DNA of 64,000 nt from an uncultured Latescibacterota bacterium (GCA_958295785.1 OY282377.1:3068385-3132384), one strand, 5' to 3'; shown: positions 7,059-17,113, counted from the first letter of the stretch. Program-made: numbers and translations. Notes: a model not told the origin generated them from the letters alone.

Positions 7059-8237
7059 TCACTGTCCTTTGCCAAAATTTTCCGAAAAGATAAGGAAATC
7101 ATCGCCATCGACATCGCCATCATTGTCCAGATCGCCCTTTAAGGAGGTGGTCGAACCCGTGGTGGATTGGGCAGGGTTGCTCGCCCAAGTCGTGATACCC
7201 TGTGGGGACAGCGTGCGGACAAGGCCATCGCCGCTTGTCGTCGCTCCCATTTCTACGAGCATCCTCTCCCGGTTATCCTGTATCCCCACATAGCCATTTT
7301 CGTCCCCGCCGACGATCCAAACGCCGAGGGTGCCATAGCGATTGCTCACCCTGATCAATCCATCATGTTTTGTATTTGAACCCGCCGTAATGAGTTCTGT
7401 GCCCGTTTCGGAGTTGAGTTTCAATACGCCTCGTCCCTCGCCATTCCATCCCAAATAAGCAATCTCCTGATCGGCGTTGTTCGACAGCCGCAGATTGCCA
7501 GCGGTCTCATCTGCATACATGGACACCAAGGCTTTTCCCGATGCGTTACTCAGACTCAAAATCCCGTGATCCCGAGTACTTGCACCCAGATACGCCAAAT
7601 TTTCATTTTCATTTTCTTTTTTGTTGATGCGTATCCCGGGGGTTTCATACGCATATACACTGATCAAACGCACGCCATTTTTGTTTCTTATATTGATAAG
7701 TCCATCTCCCGTCTCAGTAGCCGATCCCAAGCTAATGAGGTTCGTTTCTTCTTTTGACTTGATCAACATCAATCCATCGCCATTTTCAGCTGCCGATCCA
7801 ATATAGACCAGTCTCCTGCCTTCCGCAGAATTGAGCAGAAATCTGCCGCCCAAGGTACTGGCCCCCAATTCGACGACCGCTTGTCCGGCACTGTTCACAA
7901 TCTGCAATCCCGTCGTGCGAATCGGCCCCTGCGTTTGCGCCACTGCTTTTCCCGATCTCTGCGCGTCCGGATGCCTTGTAGCGGGCATGCCTTGGGTTGG
8001 CGCGTCGGGAATTTCAAAACGGGCTTTGGGCGTCGCCACAGGCGCGAGGAATGAGCCGATCCTAAATGGCGAAATGCCCTCTGTTGAGGCAACCGTGATC
8101 ATTGCCACCAACAGGAGACACAACAGGATATTGAAATTGCGGTAGCGCGCAACGCGCGTTTCCAACAGGATATTGAAATTGCGGTAGCGCGCAACGCGCG
8201 TTTCCAATTTGCACAAACGCTCTTCAAGTGGATTCAT
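7059..8237 (-). CDS. Membrane-anchored repeat protein with dockerin-like tail, copy 1
   Basis: This 392-residue protein has no family name that I recognise. A short basic/coiled N-terminus is followed by one membrane segment (about 31-52, LLCLLLVAMITVAS), a polar linker to about 110, then roughly 230 residues of about 24-residue repeats. Their recurring pattern is L-x-S/YLG-x5-GDGL-x-I-x-N-x-x-G, probably a beta-solenoid. The tail (DLDNDGDVDGDDFLIFSENFG) is the same EF-hand/dockerin-like repeat as in the protease encoded next. AGGAGA precedes the ATG at 8237. A 42-bp tandem duplication repeats LETRVARYRNFNIL before the membrane segment. A surface ligand-binding or partner role for the protease is inference. 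Confidence 0.75.
   Translation of the reverse strand: MNPLEERLCKLETRVARYRNFNILLETRVARYRNFNILLCLLLVAMITVASTEGISPFRIGSFLAPVATPKARFEIPDAPTQGMPATRHPDAQRSGKAVAQTQGPIRTTGLQIVNSAGQAVVELGASTLGGRFLLNSAEGRRLVYIGSAAENGDGLMLIKSKEETNLISLGSATETGDGLINIRNKNGVRLISVYAYETPGIRINKKENENENLAYLGASTRDHGILSLSNASGKALVSMYADETAGNLRLSNNADQEIAYLGWNGEGRGVLKLNSETGTELITAGSNTKHDGLIRVSNRYGTLGVWIVGGDENGYVGIQDNRERMLVEMGATTSGDGLVRTLSPQGITTWASNPAQSTTGSTTSLKGDLDNDGDVDGDDFLIFSENFGKGQ
8122..8205. repeat. 42-bp tandem duplication inside copy 1 of the repeat-protein gene
   Basis: Units 8122-8163 and 8164-8205 are identical; the equivalent gene in unit 2 has one unit. The insertion adds 14 residues in frame before the membrane helix. 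Confidence 0.95.
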
Positions 8238-10185
8238 GATTCTGTCTCCTGATGTGAGGTAGAGGACGGGCGGACACGTCCGACGCCCCTGCGATTTATC
8301 CATTACTCGCCTTTTTGAGATCTTTAGGCTGTGCGAAAACGCCGGGTCCATCGTTCAGATTGAGCAACTTAGCTCCTGACGTCACGCCGTGATCCCATAT
8401 CTTGTGATACAATTAAAATTTTATACACAAGATATTGTGTCGGAAGGAAGCATTTTTTGCAAAAGGCGTAACCCGTTACTTTTTGCACCCTCTGATTTTG
8501 ATAGCGGATCGCTTTTTTGATCCTTTCAAGGCTACCCATAATCCTGGGCAAAAATCAAAAAATCGCCAAAACCGATCCGGCCATCGCCATCCAAATCGTA
8601 TCGCACATCGTAGTTTGCATGCCCGGATGCGTAGCCGTAATGAGATGCGAAAAGGAGGAAATCCTGAAACCCCACGTTGCCATTGCCGTTGAAGTCGGCC
8701 CGCAATCCGCGCTGGCGCGAAAATGTCAAGACCAGTGGATCGGCAAACACCTCAAATTGTCCTGCCCGCCGGATGCGCGCCTGCCGCAGGCGGATTTGCC
8801 CCGTGTAAAAAGCATCTGAGGCGCGAAAGCGGATGGTGCCGAGCCACGCGGAGGGCTGCGCGATTTTGCTGCCAAATGACGCGGCCATCACTTCTATCGC
8901 CGAAGCACTGTTGGGCGGGGAATAAGGCCCTGGCGAATGCCCATTTGGAATCCCGTTTCCAATATCAAACCCCTCGTAAGCCAACGCGGGCGCGTCAAAA
9001 TTGAACAATGCGCGAAAACCGATTGCATCTTTGACCTGCTGTCCGTGAATTTGCACGGCAATTACGCCATCGGCAGGCAGGGCGTACACGCCGTTATTTT
9101 CTGTGCCCCCTGTTACGAGCGACAGCGCGAACCGGGTGGTTTGAGGCCGGTACCCCGTTCCGGAAACGCGAATGCTGACCGCAGGCGTTTGCGGGTCATT
9201 GCTGTATATGGTCGCGTTGCCCGATAGGTCGCCCGTTCGGTTTGGCTCAAAACGCAGGGTAAAAAAGCCGTTTTGTTTGGCGGGAATGGTCAATTGTTTC
9301 GGGATGGCCCCCACTTGATCATCGCTGGTGATAATGTCGGTGATGGACAGGGCGGCGTCTCCAAAATTTGTGACCGTGACTGTCATCGACTTTGACGTGC
9401 CAATCTCAACGCGCCCAAAATCGCGCAGAGAAGAATCGACCGAGAGTTGCGGAGCGGGCACAACGGGTTGTTGAACGCCTCGTGCGCGCAACGTCACCGT
9501 ACGATCCGGCAAATTGCTCAAAATGGTCATCGCGCCGGATTTATCGCCCAGGCTCTGCGGCGAAAAGGTGACGGAAATTTGCCCGCTGCGCCCCGGCGCG
9601 ACGGTATATGAAGAGTGCGAAAGATCGTAATCGCGGGATGGCAAGAGGATATTTGTTATGACCAAGGACGCCTGCCCGGGGTTGACAATCCCCAGTTCGA
9701 GGGTTTGGGATTGTCCCAACAAGACCGCGCCAAAATCGAGTTCCGTGCGCGAAAGATTCATGATGGGCATGCCAAAAAGTGGCAATAACTCCAAGCGCCC
9801 GGCGCCATAGACATTATCGGGCCCCCGATCTCCCATATCAACCGCAGATCGCATCAGCGCGTCTTTCAACCGCCGCGCATTGTAATGCACGGGATCGGAA
9901 GATTTTACGAGTGCGGCGGCCCCCGCGACATGGGGCGCAGCCGCCGATGTGCCGTAATAGCCCGGAGGGCCATAGCTCACCGTGCTCACCCCCGTAGGTG
10001 CGACCAAGTCGGGTTTGATTCGCCTGTCAAACGTCGGACCTTGGGAACTATACGATTCAATCGGCCCTGTCGTATAATTGCGATGCCCCAACGCCCCCAC
10101 AGTCAGCGCGCCACGCGCATCCCCCGGTATGCCCACTGACCCGCGAGATACAGAGCTATCGAGTTCGTGATTTTCGCTGGTCAAT

Positions 10186-10193
10186 TTGAAAAG
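10186..10193. repeat. 8-bp target-site duplication, left
   Basis: TTGAAAAG here and at 10837-10844 flank the inserted element; copy 1 has the sequence once. Eight bases is the usual duplication of the IS1595 family. Confidence 0.9.
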
Positions 10194-10836
10194 GGGAATT
10201 ATATACTTGACAACCTAAATCATCTTGTTAAAGTAATCACGGGTTTTTGGTGTTGAATGCAAGCGCCCTCTGATTTTCGGCACGCCTGCCCCTAACATCT
10301 GGCGTTTCAAAACGTTTTCCTTCGAGTCTTTCAGGAACGGATAACATTTGCATGCGTGGATAAGATTTCCCGTTGACTTCCATATCGCCCGCCTGTGCCA
10401 TAAAGTTTGTTCATGCAACCCCCTCACTGGCTATAAGTTGCTTGTAAGTCAACCGTGCGCCCATCGCCATATTCAACATCTCATCAACACGACTTAAGGT
10501 ATCAACCTTTTTTCGATTGATGCGAATTAGGCAACATCTTGATTTTTGACGCGCCAAACATCGTTCCGTAAATCATATGAAAATTACGCCCACAATCCGA
10601 GCACCTATACGCCAAATCAGAACGACGATAGATTTTTCCCATACTACCACAATGCGGACAAGACTCGCCATCCTTAAAGCGTATCTTTTCAAGGTGCAAA
10701 ATACACGCTTCAGGCGTGGCAAACTTCTGTGTGAACGCGACGAAACTAAGCTGCTTTGCCATCATACACCCCCTTGTTCATTCGTAACTTGGATAAATAT
10801 AACAAGAAAGGTTAGGGTTTCAAGTATATAATTCCC
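10194..10836 (-). mobile_element. Internally deleted IS1595-family element (MITE-like), 643 bp
   Basis: The ends GGGAATTATATACTTGA and TCAAGTATATAATTCCC form a 17-bp perfect inverted repeat, and an 8-bp duplication TTGAAAAG flanks the element. Inside, the minus strand keeps the start of an ISXO2/IS1595 transposase with its zinc-ribbon (CPHCGS, YRCSDCG). Further on is a short stretch (ARLTYKQLIAS) resembling the end of such a transposase. The DDE core is gone, so the element cannot move by itself. Confidence 0.88.
10502..10765 (-). pseudogene. Truncated IS1595/ISXO2-like transposase N-terminus
   Basis: An 87-codon remnant. After an N-terminal helix (MAKQLSFVAFTQKFATPEA) come two CxxC pairs (CPHCG and CSDCG) of the zinc-ribbon typical of IS1595 transposases. 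The motif that should continue into the DDE nuclease fold breaks off after about residue 73. Confidence 0.75.
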
Positions 10837-12077
10837 TTGAAAAGGGTCACTTTGGCGTCTTCTGCCCGCCAAACCGCCAAGCCGTAATTCCCCGGTTCTC
10901 GAATGGTATAAACAAGCCTTTCGAAGGGTACTGACCTGTATTGTTTGGTATCTGCACGCTCGATAATTTCAGTACTGCCATCCGTTGCGATTTTTACGAG
11001 CAACAGATCGTAGTCGTGAGACGTGATCGGCCATTCATTCCACGTCAACCACACTTCGACTTCATCGCCTGCACGAACATTTTGCAAGCTGACGACTTCA
11101 TCGTCTCCATCAAAGTTGTGGTACCCGTCGGCATCCGGGTCGCTTAACTGTGCAGATACTTGGCTTTGGCTGTAATTCCCCGCTGCATTCACCCACAAAA
11201 CATTGTTCTGAAACGCATCATCGACAATTTCACACGCGCGACCCGTTCCATCGCCAAAACCCGATCCCCATCTCCAGCCCAAAGATACGGTGACAATATC
11301 GAGGCCCTCCTGAATTGCCGCGTCCTTGGCGTTTTCCAAACTGACTATATCCGCTACCTTGTACAGATGAATTTCAGCATCCGGGGCAATGTCGTGGACG
11401 ATTTCGGCGCAGGCCGATCCGTGTACCATTGCACTTTCGGAAAGACTGCCTCGTTCAAAAATCCCCCCGCCCGTAAAATCCCGAGAAAACACTTGGGGCA
11501 ATTCGCCCCGATTTTGCAAGGAGGGCACGCCGACAAAACCGATGTCAATGACCCCGACTTTTACCCCGCGCCCGGTAAAACCCCTGCGCGAGTAAACCGA
11601 TGCTTTGACGCGCGCCACGCCCTCGCTGACAACGAGCGGGCGCGGCTTGATGGGCAAACGCACAAACTGCACGCCCGCCACATGGGTCAACCTCTCAAGC
11701 GCGGATATGGGCGAGGACACTGCGACCAAATGCCGAGATTGGGCGACAATGCTGACGCCCAAATTGGATAACGCGCCAAAATCGATACTTTCTGAAAGTT
11801 GCCCATCTCGCGGCTCCAATACGACTGTGATATTTTCGCCATCGATATCTGCCGCGCCGTATTGTCTTGCCGTCGCCTTGGCCAGTGCCCGTTTTTGCGC
11901 CGCCCAGTTCTTTTGAATCCGAGCCAGCACGCCCTCCAACTTCGGGGGGTGATCGACCTTTTCATACTCGATTTGAGTCGCCTGCACGGAAGCGGTTAAA
12001 CTCAGTGCAACAGCAAAAAAAAGCAGGACGAGCACCGAGAGAACACCGCGCGGAGATTTCAGAGAACGAATCATCGC

Positions 12078-13205
12078 TCACTGTCCTTTGCCAAAATTTT
12101 CCGAAAAGATAAGGAAATCATCGCCATCAACATCGCCATCATTGTCCAGATCGCCCCTTAAGGAAGTGGTCGAACCCGTGGTGGATTGGGCAAAGTAGCT
12201 CGCCCAAGTCGTGATACCCTGTGGGGACAGCGTGCGGACAAGGCCATCGCCGCTTGTCGTCGCTCCCATTTCTACGAGCATCCTCTCCCGGTTATCCTGT
12301 ATCCCCACATAGCCATTTTCGTCCCCGCCGACGATCCAAACGCCGAGGGTGCCATAGCGATTGCTCACCCTGATCAATCCATTATCGTGTGTATTTGAAC
12401 CCGCCGTAATGAGTTCTGTGCCCGTTTCGGAGTTGAGTTTCAATACGCCTCGTCCCTCGCTCTCCCATCCCAAATAAGCAATCTCCTGATCGGCGTTATT
12501 GAATAAACTCACATTGCCAGCGGTCTCATCTGTCCCCAGGTACGCCAAGCGTTTTCCCGATGCGTTACGCAGATTCAAAAGCCCATTGCCCCGGGTACTG
12601 GCCCCAAGATACGCCAAATTTTCATTTTTGTTGATGTATATCCCGGGTCTTTCATCCGCATACAAACTAATCAAACGCACGCCATTTTTGTTTTTGATAC
12701 CTATCCACCCATCTCCTGTCTCATTATCCGATCCCAAGCTAACGAGGTTCTTTTCTTCTGTTGAATTGATGAGCAAGAGTCCATTGCCATTTGAAGCACT
12801 ACTTCCAATGTAGACCAGTTCCCTACCTTCCGGAGAATTGACAAAAATAAGGCCACCGCCCACGGTACTGGGCCACAATTCGACGACCGCTTGCCCGGCA
12901 CTGTTCACAATCTGCAATCCCGTCGTGCGAATCACATCTTGCGTCTGTGCCGTTGCTTTTCCCGATCTCTGCGCGCCCGGATGCCTTGTAGCGGGCATGC
13001 CTTCGGTTGGCGCGTTGGGAATTTCAAAACGGGCTTTGGGCGTCGCCACAGGCGCGAGGAATGAGCCGATCCTAAATGGCGAAATGCCCTCTGTTGAGGC
13101 AACCGTGATCATTGCCACCAACAGGAGACACAACAGGATATTGAAATTGCGGTAGCGCGCAACGCGCGTTTCCAATTTGCACAAACGCTCTTCAAGTGGA
13201 TTCAT
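12078..13205 (-). CDS. Membrane-anchored repeat protein with dockerin-like tail, copy 2
   Basis: A 375-residue paralogue of the gene at 7059-8237, with the same start, AGGAGA ribosome site, single membrane segment, roughly 24-residue repeats and dockerin-like end (DLDNDGDVDGDDFLIFSENFG). The first 100 and last 120 residues are nearly identical to copy 1. The central repeats differ at many positions (for example ELWPSTVGGGLIFVN against ELGASTLGGRFLLN). It lacks the 14-residue duplication of copy 1. It remains intact although the protease downstream is broken. The function is unknown. Confidence 0.75.
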   Translation of the reverse strand: MNPLEERLCKLETRVARYRNFNILLCLLLVAMITVASTEGISPFRIGSFLAPVATPKARFEIPNAPTEGMPATRHPGAQRSGKATAQTQDVIRTTGLQIVNSAGQAVVELWPSTVGGGLIFVNSPEGRELVYIGSSASNGNGLLLINSTEEKNLVSLGSDNETGDGWIGIKNKNGVRLISLYADERPGIYINKNENLAYLGASTRGNGLLNLRNASGKRLAYLGTDETAGNVSLFNNADQEIAYLGWESEGRGVLKLNSETGTELITAGSNTHDNGLIRVSNRYGTLGVWIVGGDENGYVGIQDNRERMLVEMGATTSGDGLVRTLSPQGITTWASYFAQSTTGSTTSLRGDLDNDGDVDGDDFLIFSENFGKGQ

Positions 13206-13272
13206 GATTCTGTCTCCTGATGTGAGGTAGAGGACGGGCGGACACGTCCGACGCCCCTGCGATTTATCCATT

Positions 13273-13723
13273 ATACCAAATTGATTTTTATTTGTCCGTA
13301 TCCTGCCTTCATCAGGGATGAATGAGGAACAGACATTTAGTAGAGATCATGCGTTGCCTTTGATGCCTTCGGCGTCAAACGCTCAAATTATTCGCGTTTT
13401 CATACTTTTTTTCAACAGCAAAAAAAAGTAGGCGAGCGGGGTACAACTGCCCCAGCAGTTCAAAAATGCCGCTCTCATGCGCCGAGGGACTGGCACAGCG
13501 CAAATCGCTTTGTGGGTCGCACGACATGCGCTGGCCTGCAAGGTTGGCTACATAATCGCTGTTGGTTGCGAGACGGCCTTGTGCGCTGTGCGTGATGGCT
13601 TTGTCTGATGGTCTTTTGTGATCGCATTTTTGCAATGGCTTCTTTGAATGCCTGGGTAAGGTCAAGGGGATCGCTTGCTGGCAACATAGCGCATCTCATC
13701 AGGCCAATAGAAAACCAATGTGG
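13273..13723 (-). repeat. Long dispersed repeat, copy B
   Basis: Reverse-orientation relative of the element at 1584-2054. The left end TATACCAAATTGATTTTT is intact and abuts the end of duplication unit 2. The right end (AAAACCAATGTGGC) is degenerate. Short overlapping frames inside are not supported as genes. Confidence 0.7.
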
Positions 13724-13802
13724 CTTCTCGCTTCTTGTATCTTACGGACAGGCACAGGGCCCCGTCATGCTCGTTTTTGTTTTTTGTGGCGAAACGCGCT
13801 TC

Positions 13803-15896
13803 TCACCACATTACCCGAAATTGTGCTGTTGAGATTGCGCGTTTTAGATTGTGCAGGTCTTCGACCACCACGCGCAGGGCTTTGGGGCCTGGCATGGTTT
13901 TGTCTAGGGCCAAGGCCAAAAACAACGCCTCCCAGTCGCGGGTGCCGCGCTGTTCGTAAGACACGGCTGTCGCCCAATCTCCTCGTTCTGCGTCGCTGGC
14001 ATCGCTTAATGCGCGCACCTGAAAGGTGAGTTTGTAATGGGTCGCGCCAAAATTGTCGCGTTGCAAATTGTAAATCTCGAAATACACCACTGCGCGCCCG
14101 TTGTTTTCGTATTGCCGCAAGGGATTGGACAGCACGAGAAAGCGATTGCGTCCAAAGGGGCGGTCTTCTCGCTCCACCACGCGCCGCGCCAGCAGCAAAT
14201 CGCTGACCTCCAACCGGTCATTTGCAAAGTGCCGCACATCGAGCGTATCTCGAAACGCGCCCACGGATTTTTTGGCGCGATCCTCCACTTCCGCAGCCAA
14301 ATAATAACGCCCGGCTTTCAGGTTGAGCCGATCACCGGTCAACAAATAGCCCGTGCGAACCGCGTCGTATTTCACCAGCGGCAGGCGATGCACCCGCGCG
14401 ATCTCTCGGCGCAACGTATCCCATTCGGCATCGAAGAGGAACAGGCCCTGGCGCAAATTGACGCCCTTGAGGCCCGCGCGGAGGTCTTCGATCTCGACCT
14501 CTTCGGCATCGAGCGCGTAATACACTTCGACCCGCACGCTGTCATTTTCCCCGCGAAATTGCGCCACTTGATGCGGCACATTGTAGCGCTGCGCCCAGTA
14601 CGGGTCTCGAAAATGATCGGGGTTGCGCGCGACAAAGGACTTAAAACCCAATGGATTCACGCCGGAATCCAACCAGCCGAAGCGGAAATTCCAGTGATCG
14701 CGCGTGTCCGTATTTTCAAAAATGATCGTAAAGCCATCGTATCGCCACAACTCCTTGCGATGCTCGAAATTGTGCGACATCGTCTGCCACCGCGCCCGTC
14801 GGGCCAGATAATCCTGCATGTAGCCGGGCAAATCCACACCCGTGTGAAATTCCGCTGGCCTTGCCACCAGCGCGATGGGATGGCCGTAGCGGATATAGAC
14901 TTGGCCTTTGTCCGTGGTCCATCCGGGAATGCCTTTGAGGGGATCGCCAAATCGCAAATTTGAGTACGCCACGCGCCGGCAGTGTTCGAGCAATCGCTCG
15001 TTGTATTCGGTCAAAAACAACGGGTCTCGGCCCGTCCAGAACTTGCGGATGGCCGCGCGGTCTGGCGCGGTCGAATCCGGATCGGCCAGCAAAAACACCC
15101 CCATCATAAACCGCTGCTCTGCGGCCTGCATGCGCGCAAGCCCATTGGCATAAGCGGCATAAGCGCGTTGCAACCGATCTTTGGCTTGATAGCCCAATCC
15201 GAGAAAAAAATGGGCGTGGGCATTGTCGGGATGCCGTTGCAGATAATTTTCAAACAGGGGAATCAACTCATGGGGCATTCGGCCTTCGTAATAAACCAAG
15301 CCCAAGAGGTGATGCGATGCCCAATGGCCGGGGTCTTTGTCAATGGCGCGGGTCAAATATCCAATGGCCGCATCGCGCGCCTCAATGCCGTAGTGTTCCA
15401 AACTCAGGGTTCTGACCCTTCTTCTGGGCCTATAGGGATCAGAACTGTAATTCACGATTTTGCGCTCGGCATTGAGATACCGCGTCATATTCCACATCTC
15501 AAAGCGCGCCGCCCAATACAGAGGCCCCACATTGTCGGGATCGCGCGCAATGCCCCGTTTGGCATAGACTATCGCGGTTGTTCGCCGCCCAATGCGCCAG
15601 TAATACTCGGCCAGCGAGGTCAAAATATCCCCGTTATTCGGCTGTTGCTGCACGGCTTTTTTTAACCACCGCTCGGCCGTGTGTACATACCCTTTGCCCC
15701 GCACCATGTACAACGCGCCCAAGGCGTGGGCCGCGCGTGCAGAGGTATCGCGTTGGGCAGCCGCTTTTAAGAGCAACACGCGCTCGTCAAATGCCCGCGC
15801 TGTATCGGATGCCGCCGCGAGCAAAGAATCGACATTTGCCCACGCCCCACTCGTCGGCGAGACGAACGCGATGATCAACAGCATTCGCAATGTCAT
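13803..15896 (-). CDS. TPR protein with GWxTD domain, exported
   Basis: A 697-residue protein with a signal peptide (about 1-20, ending GAWA), TPR-like helical repeats to about residue 260, then the GWxTD domain. The motif is visible as GWTTDKGQVYIRYGHP near residue 324, followed by beta-rich sequence to the end. GWxTD proteins are known from FCB-group bacteria and have no firm biochemical role; a periplasmic or envelope location is likely. GGGAGA lies 8 bases before the ATG. A longer paralogue sits at 42914-46099 with a similar C-terminal half. The gene stands alone between the repeat copy B and the DUF418 gene. Confidence 0.85.
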   Translation of the reverse strand: MTLRMLLIIAFVSPTSGAWANVDSLLAAASDTARAFDERVLLLKAAAQRDTSARAAHALGALYMVRGKGYVHTAERWLKKAVQQQPNNGDILTSLAEYYWRIGRRTTAIVYAKRGIARDPDNVGPLYWAARFEMWNMTRYLNAERKIVNYSSDPYRPRRRVRTLSLEHYGIEARDAAIGYLTRAIDKDPGHWASHHLLGLVYYEGRMPHELIPLFENYLQRHPDNAHAHFFLGLGYQAKDRLQRAYAAYANGLARMQAAEQRFMMGVFLLADPDSTAPDRAAIRKFWTGRDPLFLTEYNERLLEHCRRVAYSNLRFGDPLKGIPGWTTDKGQVYIRYGHPIALVARPAEFHTGVDLPGYMQDYLARRARWQTMSHNFEHRKELWRYDGFTIIFENTDTRDHWNFRFGWLDSGVNPLGFKSFVARNPDHFRDPYWAQRYNVPHQVAQFRGENDSVRVEVYYALDAEEVEIEDLRAGLKGVNLRQGLFLFDAEWDTLRREIARVHRLPLVKYDAVRTGYLLTGDRLNLKAGRYYLAAEVEDRAKKSVGAFRDTLDVRHFANDRLEVSDLLLARRVVEREDRPFGRNRFLVLSNPLRQYENNGRAVVYFEIYNLQRDNFGATHYKLTFQVRALSDASDAERGDWATAVSYEQRGTRDWEALFLALALDKTMPGPKALRVVVEDLHNLKRAISTAQFRVMW

Positions 15897-15933
15897 GTCA
15901 TTTCTCCCAAGGCGTGTATGATGCGTTGCATTT

Positions 15934-17019
15934 CTACGCTGTCAACCGTCTCATGGCCCACTCGAGTGGGCCGCGGCCGAAGTGCTGTCGCCATTTGTCT
16001 GAATAGGCGACAGCCAACGCGAAAAATACAACCGCGCTCGTCACGGCAAATTCGAGACTCTGATTCTCCAGACGCCCGAAAATATCCAAAATGCTCATCC
16101 CCAGTACAACGTGTGCGACGTAGAGCGTCAGCGAAAGCTGGCCCGTCGCCACCAACGCGCGATGGAGTCTGAGATGCACAAATCGCGGCGAAAGCATGAC
16201 ACACATTGCGATAACGGCAAAGGCCGTGCCGCCCGCGGCCAGCATATACAGCGGCACGGGTGGGAGCATTTCAGTTCCAAAAACAGCGCGTATCGCTTCT
16301 ACAGAATCGGCGGATGCACGCGCTGTCAGCGTCTCTATCAGCACCGCGGATAGAAATTCGGCAAATAGCGCGACCCCGGCACCCATTAGAAATACGCGCT
16401 TGCTCACCGACGAGTCAGACATATCCCGCCTGCCCAGCCACATGCCCGCCAATAAAAAAGCAGTCCAGGGAATGACGGGATGAAGGCCGTTGAAAAACAG
16501 GTTGCGGAGCATGCCCAAAGGCGTCCAGAGTCCTTCGTACTCCAGCGTGGTAAAATCCCATTCTGCCTCGTAGTTGAACCCCAGGATCAGCACGGAGAAG
16601 GCGATGACAAATGCGGCAGCCAACCCCCAAAGCCACCGACCGGACGCCGATAGGGCAAGCGCGCCGATAGTGATGTAGATGCCGTAAAAGTGCAGGATGT
16701 CGCCCAAGTAAATGGGGAGGTACAGCATGCCGACCACGAACAGGAAGGCGGCGCGCTTCCACAGGGTTTTGCGGGCGTTGAACAGGGCTTCGGAATCGCC
16801 GGACTGCCGCTCGCGGCGAGATGCCAGCGATAGGCCAACGCCTGCCAACACGACAAAGACGGCAGCGGCGCGACCTTCGAACAGTCCCGTCGCAAAGGCG
16901 AGCCAGCCGGGGCCGCTCCCGTCGGCTGTCATGACGACCTTGTAGTTGACCAGCGTCATGCCAAAGATGGCAAAAGCACGGGCCACATCGTAGCCGAATA
17001 TGCGTTCTCCCGCTTGCAT
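15934..17019 (-). CDS. DUF418-type polytopic membrane protein
   Basis: About 361 residues with some ten hydrophobic segments. The N-terminus (DVARAFAIFGMTLVNYK) resembles the heparan-glucosaminide acetyltransferase-like family, and the end (RGPLEWAMRRLT) is the FGPLEW-type signature of DUF418. It is an inner-membrane protein, perhaps an acyl-transfer or envelope-modification enzyme; the substrate is unknown. The ATG at 17019 was preferred to the TTG at 17025 because GAGAG then has proper spacing. Confidence 0.82.
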   Translation of the reverse strand: MQAGERIFGYDVARAFAIFGMTLVNYKVVMTADGSGPGWLAFATGLFEGRAAAVFVVLAGVGLSLASRRERQSGDSEALFNARKTLWKRAAFLFVVGMLYLPIYLGDILHFYGIYITIGALALSASGRWLWGLAAAFVIAFSVLILGFNYEAEWDFTTLEYEGLWTPLGMLRNLFFNGLHPVIPWTAFLLAGMWLGRRDMSDSSVSKRVFLMGAGVALFAEFLSAVLIETLTARASADSVEAIRAVFGTEMLPPVPLYMLAAGGTAFAVIAMCVMLSPRFVHLRLHRALVATGQLSLTLYVAHVVLGMSILDIFGRLENQSLEFAVTSAVVFFALAVAYSDKWRQHFGRGPLEWAMRRLTA

Positions 17020-17040
17020 TTGCAATCTCTCAAGAAAAAA

Positions 17041-17113
17041 TGCCCCTGGCAGGACTCGAACCTGCGACCAACGGATTAGGAATCCGCTACTCTATCCTCT
17101 GAGCTACAGGGGC
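17041..17113 (-). tRNA. tRNA-Arg (anticodon CCU)
   Basis: Read on the minus strand: acceptor arms GCCCCTG and CAGGGGC, a D arm beginning GCTCAGA, an anticodon loop TTCCTAA giving CCU (codon AGG), and a T arm with GGTTCGAGTCC. The 73-nt gene has discriminator A and no encoded CCA. Confidence 0.95.

Larger units (their letters stand above)
3941..8305. repeat. Tandem duplication, unit 1 (two-gene protease operon)
   Basis: This 4.4-kb segment is repeated in direct orientation at 8312-13273. The left ends share TTTTTGAGATCTTTAGGCTG (3941 and 8312) and the right ends share GCGATTTATCCATTA. Identity is nearly complete over both gene ends and the flanks. Differences cluster in the middle of the repeat protein and in the middle of the protease. 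Confidence 0.95.
8532..12074 (-). pseudogene. S8 protease copy 2, interrupted by an IS1595-type element
   Basis: The N-terminal part (10837-12074) and C-terminal part (8532-10193) match copy 1 and are separated by an element at 10194-10836. Removing 643 bp plus one 8-bp target duplication (651 bp, divisible by three) restores a 963-residue frame. The gene was therefore intact before insertion. The catalytic Asp, His and Asn lie in the upstream part and Ser in the downstream part, so no active protease can be made from one frame now. Compared with copy 1, changes cluster around residues 268-272, 301-345, 379-389 and 413-435; the remaining N- and C-terminal sequence is almost identical. An early stop removes the final two residues present in copy 1. 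Confidence 0.9.
8312..13273. repeat. Tandem duplication, unit 2 (carries an IS insertion)
   Basis: Direct repeat of 3941-8305. Without the inserted element and one target duplication (651 bp) it is 4311 bp, about 54 bp shorter than unit 1. Most of that is the missing 42-bp repeat and 12 bp of the ENENE stretch in the repeat protein. The long dispersed repeat copy B begins at its right edge. Confidence 0.95.

Noticed and set aside
8369-8551. Sixty-residue frame on the minus strand, repeated at 3998-4180
   Set aside because: It lies in the 3' hairpin region of the protease units, has no ribosome site and its sequence is driven by the stem-loops. It is conserved only because the whole unit is duplicated.
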